NCBI GenBank assembly: GCA_033791605.1
Contig: JASJGJ010000174.1
Coordinates: 1-50,087 of the forward strand
DNA: 50,087 nt
DNA from: Porticoccus sp033791605
Lineage (GTDB): Bacteria > Pseudomonadota > Gammaproteobacteria > Pseudomonadales > Porticoccaceae
Direction: 5' to 3'
Shown here: positions 1 through 7,650 of the stretch, piece after piece
How the letters are laid out: each line of letters begins with the position of its first letter
Position numbering within the stretch: the stretch's first letter is position 1
Notes under the pieces: generated by a model
Database searches by the model: none
Told to the model about the DNA's origin: nothing
The model's input: only the letters and a program-made list of their open reading frames with translations
Position numbers and translations under genes: made by a program

Positions 1-118
1 CAAGTAAGAGGCGCCCTTGATCTTTTAATGCTTGGAGACGTGCTAAATGTGCTGGTCTAGCGGCTAATCTTTTTTCTAGGCTGTTTTCTATATCTTGACT
101 GCTGATTGAATACCACAT
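1..118 (-). CDS. yciI: YciI family protein (partial, N-terminal 39 residues)
   Basis: The 3' part of this gene lies beyond the left edge. The visible N-terminus starts MWYSISSQDIENSLEKRL and continues with RPAHLARLQALKDQGRLLL, the conserved opening of the small ferredoxin-like-fold YciI proteins (usually about 100 residues). Their biochemical role is poorly defined; a relation to dehydrochlorinase-like enzymes has been proposed from structure. The ATG sits 4 bases after the stop of the upstream membrane-protein gene, so the two are very probably co-transcribed. Identification rests on recalled family sequence and is strong for this stretch. Confidence 0.85.
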   Translation of the reverse strand, partial: MWYSISSQDIENSLEKRLAARPAHLARLQALKDQGRLLL

Positions 119-122
119 CAGT

Positions 123-914
123 TTAGTCCTTCTTTTTTTCATGGTGATGAATAACGTCTTCCAATTTCAGGCCCGTTAATTTGGTAATGCCACGAAACAA
201 ATAAAAGAGTGCCCCCATCAAAAATAGGGTAGCCGGCACTGCTATTACAGGAAAACTAAGCGCTGTCATTTTGCCTAATTGCTCGTTGAATTCAACTGTT
301 CCTGGTTGGCTTGTGATGAGCGTGATGGCCAAAATGTAGTTGAGTATAGAGGAAAGAAAAAAGGAGCCCGCAACTAACCAAGAGGCATTGGCTAGGCAGC
401 TTTCAAATCGTTTGCCATTACCATTTTCTTCTAATGCATTGGCTATTCGGACAGTTTGCAAAATTTTATCGTTGTATAAAAATGTTTTAACGAGAGGGTA
501 AGGTGTTTTCAGAGAGATGATAGTAGCAAGGCCAAAAATGGCAGGAACAGTCGCCTCTTTTATGGCGATATAAGCTGAATCAAGCTCAAGTAGACTGATG
601 CTTCCAGTGAGTAAAATACTAATGACCCCTAAGGCAGAAAAGAAATTGATTTTTTTGAGTGTTATAAGGTCTTTTAGCCCATAGATCACTGGAAATGACA
701 GGGCTACCACAATGGCTAAGGTTGTGCCTAAGTATTCATCACTACTCAGTTTAGTGAGTACAAGTGTGGGGATAATGATGTTGAACGCAAGGTTAAGCAA
801 AAGGTTCTCGCTTTGCCCGTTATTGCTAGATGGTGGTTTTTTGTGTGAGGATAAATTCATTGTGGGTTGGGTCAATAGGCTCTTTATTTCAGAGTGTGCA
901 TTGTAAGGGATCAT
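123..914 (-). CDS. VC0807 family integral membrane protein
   Basis: This 263-residue hydrophobic protein has about six membrane segments, for example near residues 45-58, 65-80, 90-108, 120-135, 175-198 and 218-240. It matches my memory of the VC0807-type family, with conserved stretches such as LSFPVIYGLKDL, SALGVISILLTGSISLLELD and LKTPYPLVKTFLYN. No transport substrate or enzyme activity is known to me. The first Met of the frame is used, but an internal Met at residue 19 (MNLSSHKK) is an equally plausible start because neither has a clear Shine-Dalgarno sequence. It directly precedes yciI, an arrangement that fits a conserved two-gene unit. Confidence 0.7.
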   Translation of the reverse strand: MIPYNAHSEIKSLLTQPTMNLSSHKKPPSSNNGQSENLLLNLAFNIIIPTLVLTKLSSDEYLGTTLAIVVALSFPVIYGLKDLITLKKINFFSALGVISILLTGSISLLELDSAYIAIKEATVPAIFGLATIISLKTPYPLVKTFLYNDKILQTVRIANALEENGNGKRFESCLANASWLVAGSFFLSSILNYILAITLITSQPGTVEFNEQLGKMTALSFPVIAVPATLFLMGALFYLFRGITKLTGLKLEDVIHHHEKKKD

Positions 915-1092
915 TGGTGACTAATCGAGTGATGAAGAGGCTGAAGTAACGAGCCATTTCTTGTTTGGGAATAGATCGCAAATATCAACCCAAAAAGTTG
1001 AAATTCCTGTGAAAATAAGGCAATAATGATGAAAGTGCTGCAATAGATTTAACAAGTCCGCATAACTAATTGATATTTAATGGTAAAATATT
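915..1092. promoter_or_regulatory. Divergent intergenic region between the membrane protein/yciI unit and the ThDP-enzyme operon
   Basis: This 178-base AT-rich region must carry the promoters for both flanking units. I see no convincing -35/-10 pair. A short inverted repeat, TCAAC-N7-GTTGA, lies near 985-1002, and an AT-rich run (TTGATATTTAATGGTAAAAT) lies just before the ThDP gene, too close to its ATG to give a normal leader. No strong ribosome binding site precedes the ATG at 1093. Confidence 0.4.
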
Positions 1093-2898
1093 ATGGGTGT
1101 TGCTGAGGTCGATCCAGAAAGAGGTTGTTCGGAAGAGGTGAATGTGGAGCTGGGCGATTTGCTGGTTTCTTATTTGGAGCAACTTGGTGTGGAGTATGTG
1201 TTTGGTATTCCTGGCGGGGCAATTGAGCCGTTATATAACGCCTTAGCTCGGAGTGAGCGACGCGGTGGCCCTCGAGCAATTGTCGCTAGACATGAGACGG
1301 GCGCTGCATTCATGGCTGAAGGTTATGCCATTAAAACAGGAAAATTGGGTGTATGTTGTGGAACAACAGGGCCTGGTTCAACAAATTTGATTACGGGTGT
1401 GGCTTCAGCCTATGAAAATAACGTTCCTATGCTGGTTATTACAGCTCAAACAGCGCTAAGCGACTTTGGCCGAGGCGCTGTTCAGGAGTCGTCTTGTACT
1501 GGTATTAACACCGTAGGATTATTTGAGTATTGCACTCGCTATAACACTCTAGTTTCTCACCCTAAGCAGCTGGAACATAAATTGTCATCTGCCATTATGA
1601 CGGCGATGCATTCTCCAACCGGACCTGTCCATTTAAGTATTCCTATGGATGTCATGAAAGGTCAGGCGTTGTCGTCAGAGCCAAGTTTTGATTTGTGTAG
1701 CCTTCTCGAAAAGCCTTCTCTGATTGATGATGTAGCCGTTGAACAATTTTATAGTGAACTACTTGCGGCTGAAAATCCTATTTTTGTTGTAGGTGATGAG
1801 GCGGGAGAGGCGATAGGTAGCATCTTAAGTGTTGCTGTAAAACTACAAGCCAAAATTCTTGTTACTCCGCATGGGAAAGGGCTTGTCAGTCCATATCATC
1901 CTTTGTTTCGTGGTGTGATTGGTTTTGCTGGCCATAAAAGTGCTAGAGAAGCATTATCTGATCCAACGGTTGATCTAGTGGTGGCTATGGGGACAAGCTT
2001 GGGTGAGTCAGCAAGTGATGGTTGGAATTCAGAGTATCTACTAACAAAAAGAATGATCCATGTTGAGGCCACCGAAGAGAACCTGCTTCGTACGCCCATG
2101 GCCAAGTTGCATGTGAGAGGAAGGCTGTCGACTGTCTTTGAGCAGTTAAATTCACGCTTGTCTGAAGAGCAAGAGTCGAAAGGGGTGGTTGCAGCATTGC
2201 CCTATGCTGTGGGTAGTTCAAAATTAAAATCAAGGCGACATTTTAGCTTGGATGATCCTGACGCATATAGTTTTGATCAAACACCCATTAAGCCACAAAG
2301 GTTGATGTGCTTGTTGCCGGAACTTCTCCCTCCGAATACTTGCTATCTAGCAGATTCAGGTGCTAGTTTCACCTGGGCCGCTCACTATTTACATCCGTAC
2401 GATAGGAGAATCGAAGGGAAACGTAATGCTCGGGGGGGGGTGTATCGTTCAGCCCTTGAATTTGGTTCAATGGGTTGGGCAATAGGAAGTTCTGTTGGCG
2501 TTGCTTTGGCGGACAGGACAAGCCCTGTTGTGTGTATTACTGGTGATGGAAGTATGTTGATGAGTGGCCAGGAAATCACTGTTGCGATACAAGAAAAGCT
2601 CCCTGTTATTTATGTGGTTTTAAATGATAGTTGCTATGGGATGGTTCGTCATGGTCAATCTCTCACAGGAGCCGAACCTGTGGGGTGTGAGCTTCCCAAA
2701 GTTGATTTTGCTGCTTTTGCTCAGGCTATGGGAGCCGATGGGTACGTGATAAATTCACCAGATGACTTGAGGCAAGTTGACTTTGAGTATATCTGCAAGC
2801 GTGACGGTCCATCATTACTTGATGTAAGGATCGATCGAAATGAAGTCCCGCCTATGGGGACGCGAGTGCAGTCACTGACTAAAGAATATGGCCAATAA
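1093..2898 (+). CDS. Thiamine-diphosphate-dependent enzyme, acetolactate synthase-like
   Basis: The 601-residue protein has the three-domain architecture of the acetolactate synthase/benzoylformate decarboxylase superfamily. The N-terminal pyrimidine-binding domain carries the catalytic glutamate (E68, in ARHETGAAFMAEGYA). A central domain follows, and the C-terminal pyrophosphate domain has the ThDP/Mg motif starting GDGSM (about 484-488) and ending in LNDSCYG. The stretch GMVRHGQ replaces the GMVRQWQ typical of true acetolactate synthases, and no regulatory subunit gene is adjacent, so branched-chain amino-acid synthesis is unlikely. The probable chemistry is decarboxylation of a 2-oxo acid with or without carboligation; the substrate is unknown. 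It overlaps the next gene by 11 bases. A run of nine G at 2432-2440 lies inside the reading frame. The start could be as late as GTG 1144, since no good ribosome binding site marks 1093. Confidence 0.8.
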   Translation: MGVAEVDPERGCSEEVNVELGDLLVSYLEQLGVEYVFGIPGGAIEPLYNALARSERRGGPRAIVARHETGAAFMAEGYAIKTGKLGVCCGTTGPGSTNLITGVASAYENNVPMLVITAQTALSDFGRGAVQESSCTGINTVGLFEYCTRYNTLVSHPKQLEHKLSSAIMTAMHSPTGPVHLSIPMDVMKGQALSSEPSFDLCSLLEKPSLIDDVAVEQFYSELLAAENPIFVVGDEAGEAIGSILSVAVKLQAKILVTPHGKGLVSPYHPLFRGVIGFAGHKSAREALSDPTVDLVVAMGTSLGESASDGWNSEYLLTKRMIHVEATEENLLRTPMAKLHVRGRLSTVFEQLNSRLSEEQESKGVVAALPYAVGSSKLKSRRHFSLDDPDAYSFDQTPIKPQRLMCLLPELLPPNTCYLADSGASFTWAAHYLHPYDRRIEGKRNARGGVYRSALEFGSMGWAIGSSVGVALADRTSPVVCITGDGSMLMSGQEITVAIQEKLPVIYVVLNDSCYGMVRHGQSLTGAEPVGCELPKVDFAAFAQAMGADGYVINSPDDLRQVDFEYICKRDGPSLLDVRIDRNEVPPMGTRVQSLTKEYGQ

Positions 2899-3724
2899 AA
2901 CTAAGAAAGAAACCATAACAACCAAAATCTGGAATGAAATCCCAGAGGATGACAACCCTTTCGCCGCTAAAGTCTGTTATTGCTCAGGTTTTGATGTTTA
3001 CGGCGACCTTTTGAGTAAAGCCAGTTATATTGAATATTTGTATTTGCTCTTCAAGTTAGAACCTCCATCACACAATCATGTATTACTTCTGGAAGGGCTA
3101 GCTATAGCGCTGGCCAACCCCGGTATACGTGATCATAGTGTGCGAGGGGCCATGAATGCAGGTGTAGGTGGATCCACGCATGCTTCGGCATTGATTGCCG
3201 CTCTTGCTGTAGGCGCGGGCAATCTTGGTGGAGGTCGTGAAATTTATAATATGGTCAAGTACTGGGAGCAATGTGGTACCGATATAGATGCTTGGGAGCA
3301 AATAATAAAGGATCCTCCTGTTGAAGAGCGAGCAGATGTTTGGTTGCCCATGGAACATACTCCTGGTTTTGATCCAAATGGTGCCAGTTGTCCATTGCCG
3401 GTTAGGCAGGTCTTGGAGCATATGGTAAAGATTGGTGAGAATAAAAAGCTTGAATGGCTACAAAACAATAGAGAGCGCTTGGAAAAGTTTTCAGGATGTC
3501 CTCTTGCTATGTCAGGTGTTGCTGCAACAGTTTTGTATGAACTGGAGCTAAGCCCAGACCAATCTGAAATGTTATATTTATTGTTGAGGTTGCCGGGTGC
3601 GGCGGTTCATGGTTTAGAACAAGAGAAGCTTGGGTGGAGACGTTATCCATTTTTTGGTGATGGATTAAAGCTAACGAATGACCCCGGCCCCGTAATGATG
3701 AAAACTACTAGGGCGTCAGAATGA
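2888..3724 (+). CDS. Citrate synthase/citryl-CoA lyase family protein, canonical catalytic residues absent (subunit A)
   Basis: This 278-residue protein resembles the short citrate-synthase-fold proteins usually annotated as citryl-CoA lyase (GFDVYGDLLSKASYIEYLYLLF, then the A-rich helix before the first catalytic histidine loop). Aligning by eye, the three residues used by citrate synthase are replaced. The HGG loop is GGG at 114-116, the GFGH-x-VY loop is GFDPNG at 160-165, and the NVD-x-x-SG motif is CPLAMSG at 204-210. It therefore probably does not make citrate; a CoA- or acyl-binding, structural or altered catalytic role is possible. It overlaps the ThDP gene by 11 bases and the next homologue by 4, implying translational coupling and probably a joint complex. 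Confidence 0.65.
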   Translation: MANKTKKETITTKIWNEIPEDDNPFAAKVCYCSGFDVYGDLLSKASYIEYLYLLFKLEPPSHNHVLLLEGLAIALANPGIRDHSVRGAMNAGVGGSTHASALIAALAVGAGNLGGGREIYNMVKYWEQCGTDIDAWEQIIKDPPVEERADVWLPMEHTPGFDPNGASCPLPVRQVLEHMVKIGENKKLEWLQNNRERLEKFSGCPLAMSGVAATVLYELELSPDQSEMLYLLLRLPGAAVHGLEQEKLGWRRYPFFGDGLKLTNDPGPVMMKTTRASE

Positions 3725-4524
3725 CAGGCCCTGAACTTTTAAAATTCTACGAGGATAATTGGGAAACAACATTTGGAGCATGCTTTCCTGGTGAGCAAAG
3801 AATTGTAGTAAGAGGGGTTGATTTATTTGATTCTTTTAAGCAGTCAGGATGGATGGAGTATTTGCTTTTTGTTGTCACTGGAAAAAGGGATAAAAAGTTA
3901 GCGAATTTATTAGAATCTATTTGGGTTTATTGTACTAGTTTTCCCGATCCTAGGTTGTGGAATAACAGGGTTGCATCTTTAGCTGCAACAACAAGGAGTA
4001 CTGCTGCACTTGGTGTGTCAGCTGGAGTTGCGGTTTCAGAAGCAACTTTGTATGGGTTAAAGCCTATAAAAGGAGTCAGTGATTTTTTATTGAGAGTTCA
4101 AGAGAAGTTAGATCAAGGTATAGGCTTAGATTTGATCATTGAGAAAGAGATGAGTTTGAATAGATCAATTTATGGTTATGGGCGACCTATAACAGAAAAT
4201 GATGAGCGTATTCCACCAGTCTTAAAAATGATAAAAAATAACGGATATTTTGGAGGAAATTATTTATCTCTTGCATTTGAAATTGAAAAAAAATTACAAA
4301 AAAAATACAAAGTACAAATGAATATAGCTGCAGTTTATGGGGCATTGCTTTGTGATCAAAAATTCACTCCTATGGAGGCATACTATATGGCAACATTATC
4401 TTTTTCAGCTGGTATGTTTGGAGCATATATTGATGCACTAGATAAACCTTCAGGTGCATTTTTCCCTATTCATACGTGTCGAATAAATTACAAAGGCGTA
4501 GCAAAATCTAGAGTTTGGGAGTAA
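3721..4524 (+). CDS. Citrate synthase/citryl-CoA lyase family protein, canonical catalytic residues replaced (subunit B)
   Basis: The 267-residue protein is a second, clearly different citrate-synthase-fold homologue. The core FPDPRLWNNRVASLAATTRS and the loops are recognisable. The first catalytic histidine position is lysine (PIKG, 115-118), the second is arginine (GYGRP, 152-156) and the aspartate position is alanine (NIAAVYG, 201-207). All three substitutions differ from those in the upstream partner, which suggests two specialised halves of one hetero-oligomer rather than a recent duplication. Codon use is visibly more AT-rich than in neighbouring genes. The start codon overlaps the previous stop (ATGA). 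The gene's last codons contain the GGAG that serves the following TonB receptor gene. Confidence 0.65.
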   Translation: MTGPELLKFYEDNWETTFGACFPGEQRIVVRGVDLFDSFKQSGWMEYLLFVVTGKRDKKLANLLESIWVYCTSFPDPRLWNNRVASLAATTRSTAALGVSAGVAVSEATLYGLKPIKGVSDFLLRVQEKLDQGIGLDLIIEKEMSLNRSIYGYGRPITENDERIPPVLKMIKNNGYFGGNYLSLAFEIEKKLQKKYKVQMNIAAVYGALLCDQKFTPMEAYYMATLSFSAGMFGAYIDALDKPSGAFFPIHTCRINYKGVAKSRVWE

Positions 4525-4530
4525 TAAAAA

Positions 4531-6660
4531 ATGGCAAATAAAAAATATCTAATAGCCTTGCCAATGTTTTTAGTTTCCATGTGCTCATTAGCTAGTGGAG
4601 ACGGTACTGAAGAAGATTTTATGGCATTCTATGGAGGCGAAGAGTTTATTAGTATTGCAACAGGTGTTGAGCAGCCTTTGCATAAAGCTCCTGCAGTTGT
4701 ATCTGTGTTGACAAAAAAAGATATTGAACGAATAGGCGCTACAGATATTGATGAGATCTTAGAGACAGTTCCTGGCCTTCATGTTGCCAGAGATGCTAAG
4801 GGTTATAACCCTATGTACGTTTTCAGGGGTATCAATGCCACAGAAAACCCGCAGGTCTTGATGTTAATTAATGGCATACCTATAACCAATTTATTTCAAG
4901 GCGATAGGAACTTGGTTTGGGGAGGGATGCCAGTTCAAGCCATAGAAAAAATTGAGGTTATTAGGGGGCCTGGTTCATCACTTTATGGTGCGGATGCCTT
5001 TGCTGGTGTGATTAATATTGTGACTAAAGGGGCTGATGGCGAAGAGAGTTTTGAGGCAGGTGTGCGCTATGGTACATATAATACGAAAGATTATTGGTTT
5101 ACTGGTGGAGGTTCAATCGGGGATTTCAAATACTTTGGTGCATTAGAAAGTCATAAAACAGATGGTTCTGATGAAAAAATTACATCTGATCAGCAGTCAG
5201 TGTTGGATTCTATTTTTGGAACAAACGCCTCTCTGGCTCCTGAGTCGGTGAATTTGGAGAGAAAAAATCTGGATGCACGGTTAGAGCTTGCCTACAAAAA
5301 TTTGAAACTACGAGCAGGAGCACAAATTAGAGATGATATGGGTGATGGTGGTGGTGTAGCTCAGGTTCTGGCGGAAGATAATACCTTTGCTAGTGATAGG
5401 CTAAATGTAGACGTTACCTATGAAAATAAAGAATTTACAAAAAACTTAGCAGTCAAAATTCAAACAAGTTATTTGCAAACAAGTCAAGAGGTAAATGGTG
5501 ACTTGGTGTTGTTTCCTATGGGCGCAATCGTGCCAAATTTAGGCGGTTTTGCCCCCTTTCCGGATGGCGTGATAGGAACTCCAGAAGTGAAGGAGAGGCA
5601 CACCCGATTTAATTTTTCGAGTTTTTATACTGGGATTGATCGACATGAAATAGGTGCTGGAGTAGGTTATTATCACGGAGACCTTTATGAAGTAAAAGAA
5701 TCCAGAAATTATGGCGAGCATCCAGTCACTGGAAATCCTATAGCTCCCGGTGATCCTATTGTTGATGTGACAGATACACCCTTGGTTTTTTTGACAGAAG
5801 GTGGGCGCGAAAACACTTATGTTTTTCTTCAGGACGTTTGGCGGTTTTTAAATGATTGGGAATTAACTGCAGGGGTGCGTTATGACCATTATTCTGATTT
5901 TGGTGACACAGTAAATCCTCGTTTGGCTTTGGTTTGGTCTACCACTAGAAATCTAACCACTAAATTACTTTATGGCGAAGCTTTTAGAGCGCCATCCTTT
6001 GCTCAGCAAAGAGCAATAAATAATCCTTTAGTGCAAGGTAATTCTGAATTAGACCCTGAAGAGTTAAAAAGTTATGAATTGGCTTTTGATTACCGCCCTA
6101 GCCATGACCTAGTTTTAAACCTGAATATGTTTTACTACAAGTGGAACGATATTATTCAGTTTGTGCCAGTTGGAGCTAACGCTGCTGAAGCTCAAAATAA
6201 CGGTGAACAAACAGGTCATGGTGTGGAGTTTGAGGTGACATGGCAGGCTTTGCGTGATTTGGAGTTGAGCAGTAATTTTTCCTGGCAAAAGTCTGAAGAT
6301 AAAAACTTGAATGCAGATGCAGCCTACTCTCCTGAAAAGCAGTTGTATCTTGCGGCAAACTGGGATCCTACAGAGTTGTGGAATATCCATGTTAAGGCGA
6401 ACTGGATTTTGGATCGAAATCGGGCGGCAGGTGCGGATGATTTTCGTTCAGATGTTGATAATTATGCACTTGTCGATCTAACTATAAGGCGTAAATCGTT
6501 ATGGGATCATGTGGATCTTGCCCTAATAGTCAAAAACCTCTTTGATGAGGATGCAAGAGAGCCAAGTCTTGCTGGGGGGGTTGGTTTTCCTGTTCCTATT
6601 GAAAATGATTTGCCTCTGGCAGGCCAACAGATTCTAGCTGAAATACGTTATCAATATTAA
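4531..6660 (+). CDS. TonB-dependent outer-membrane receptor
   Basis: The 709-residue protein begins with a signal peptide (residues 1 to about 22, cleavage near SLASG). An acidic stretch with a TonB-box-like segment (EEFISIATG) follows, then a plug domain (about 48-165; APAVVSVLTKKDIERIGATD, IEKIEVIRGPGSSLYGADAF) and a beta-barrel ending in an aromatic residue (LAEIRYQY). It should import a ligand across the outer membrane using TonB energy; nothing here identifies the ligand. It follows the citrate-synthase-like pair by 6 bases and is followed by a periplasmic binding protein and a sensor kinase, suggesting linked uptake and sensing. A G7 run occurs at 6574-6580. Confidence 0.9.
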   Translation: MANKKYLIALPMFLVSMCSLASGDGTEEDFMAFYGGEEFISIATGVEQPLHKAPAVVSVLTKKDIERIGATDIDEILETVPGLHVARDAKGYNPMYVFRGINATENPQVLMLINGIPITNLFQGDRNLVWGGMPVQAIEKIEVIRGPGSSLYGADAFAGVINIVTKGADGEESFEAGVRYGTYNTKDYWFTGGGSIGDFKYFGALESHKTDGSDEKITSDQQSVLDSIFGTNASLAPESVNLERKNLDARLELAYKNLKLRAGAQIRDDMGDGGGVAQVLAEDNTFASDRLNVDVTYENKEFTKNLAVKIQTSYLQTSQEVNGDLVLFPMGAIVPNLGGFAPFPDGVIGTPEVKERHTRFNFSSFYTGIDRHEIGAGVGYYHGDLYEVKESRNYGEHPVTGNPIAPGDPIVDVTDTPLVFLTEGGRENTYVFLQDVWRFLNDWELTAGVRYDHYSDFGDTVNPRLALVWSTTRNLTTKLLYGEAFRAPSFAQQRAINNPLVQGNSELDPEELKSYELAFDYRPSHDLVLNLNMFYYKWNDIIQFVPVGANAAEAQNNGEQTGHGVEFEVTWQALRDLELSSNFSWQKSEDKNLNADAAYSPEKQLYLAANWDPTELWNIHVKANWILDRNRAAGADDFRSDVDNYALVDLTIRRKSLWDHVDLALIVKNLFDEDAREPSLAGGVGFPVPIENDLPLAGQQILAEIRYQY

Positions 6661-6699
6661 GTTCTTAAGTACTCAATGAAGCTGTAATGGAATGCAGGG

Positions 6700-7644
6700 A
6701 TGATGCAATTTCTATCTTTAGTAAAAAATAAATTGCCAGTTAATGGATTGGCGATCATATCAGCCTTGGTGGCAGCATCTTTGTGTAGCCCGAGTATTGC
6801 TGTTCAGTCTGCTGAGCTACTGGTGTTATACCCGAACGTTCGAGCACCATTTTCTAAGGTTTTTGAGGATATATCATCTGGGGCGAAAGAAGGGTTTGAA
6901 GGGGATGCCAGTTCTGAACCTATAGGCGATGGTGCTTCTGTCAGTAAACTACTTCTAAGAAAACAGCCCGATGTGGTGTTGGCGTTAGGAAAGGGTAGTT
7001 TAATAGGCTTGGAAGGTGTTGGTAGTAATGTGCCTATAGTTCTTGGGGCTGTTAGTGGCCAGCAGAATGAGCATCCAGGTATTTCCATGGTGCCTGACCC
7101 AAAAGTGATTCTCGATAAGTTGTTGCTACTCTCTCCATCTGTTGGTCGTATACATGTTGTAAAAAAAGCAAAGGGTTTCGATTTACAACTTGATGGTGCG
7201 GCGAAGTATCTTGCCTCCGTTAATAAAGAGCTTATTGTTTATCAAAGTATGGATATACGTGAGGCGGCAAAAATCTATGCTCGATTAATTGATGAGGCCA
7301 GTACGGGTGATGCCATTTGGATCTTACAGGATGGGTCCTATGTCAATAGTGCTATTTTTTCACTATTACTGGATGCTGCCTGGAGTAAAAATTTGGTCGT
7401 TTTTTCATCAAATCCTTTACACGTTAAGCATGGCGCACTGTTTGCGGTTTATCCAGATAATAAAAATATGGGCGCTAGCCTGGGCAGATTGGCTAATAAA
7501 GTTCTTGAAGGTGAAGTGAAGCTAGGTATGCAAACACTTCAGGATATTTTTCTTGCAGTAAATGAGCGAACAAGTAATCACCTTGGTATTTCTCTTTCAA
7601 AAGAAGTAAAAGATAATGTCGATTTACTACTGCCGGTAAGGTGA
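6700..7644 (+). CDS. ABC_sub_bind-type periplasmic substrate-binding protein
   Basis: The 314-residue protein has an N-terminal export signal ending near SIAVQSA (residues 30-38) and then a two-lobed periplasmic binding fold of the ABC_sub_bind/COG2984 type (LLVLYPNVRAPFSKVFEDIS; VVLALGKGSL; PIVLGAVSGQQ). No ABC permease or ATPase gene is nearby, so it may act as an orphan sensor input rather than as part of a transporter. It lies 39 bases after the TonB receptor and only 6 bases before the kinase, which makes it the natural candidate to present a ligand to the kinase's periplasmic domain. The first of two consecutive ATG codons (6700, 6703) is used. Confidence 0.75.
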   Translation: MMQFLSLVKNKLPVNGLAIISALVAASLCSPSIAVQSAELLVLYPNVRAPFSKVFEDISSGAKEGFEGDASSEPIGDGASVSKLLLRKQPDVVLALGKGSLIGLEGVGSNVPIVLGAVSGQQNEHPGISMVPDPKVILDKLLLLSPSVGRIHVVKKAKGFDLQLDGAAKYLASVNKELIVYQSMDIREAAKIYARLIDEASTGDAIWILQDGSYVNSAIFSLLLDAAWSKNLVVFSSNPLHVKHGALFAVYPDNKNMGASLGRLANKVLEGEVKLGMQTLQDIFLAVNERTSNHLGISLSKEVKDNVDLLLPVR

Positions 7645-7650
7645 GCATAG

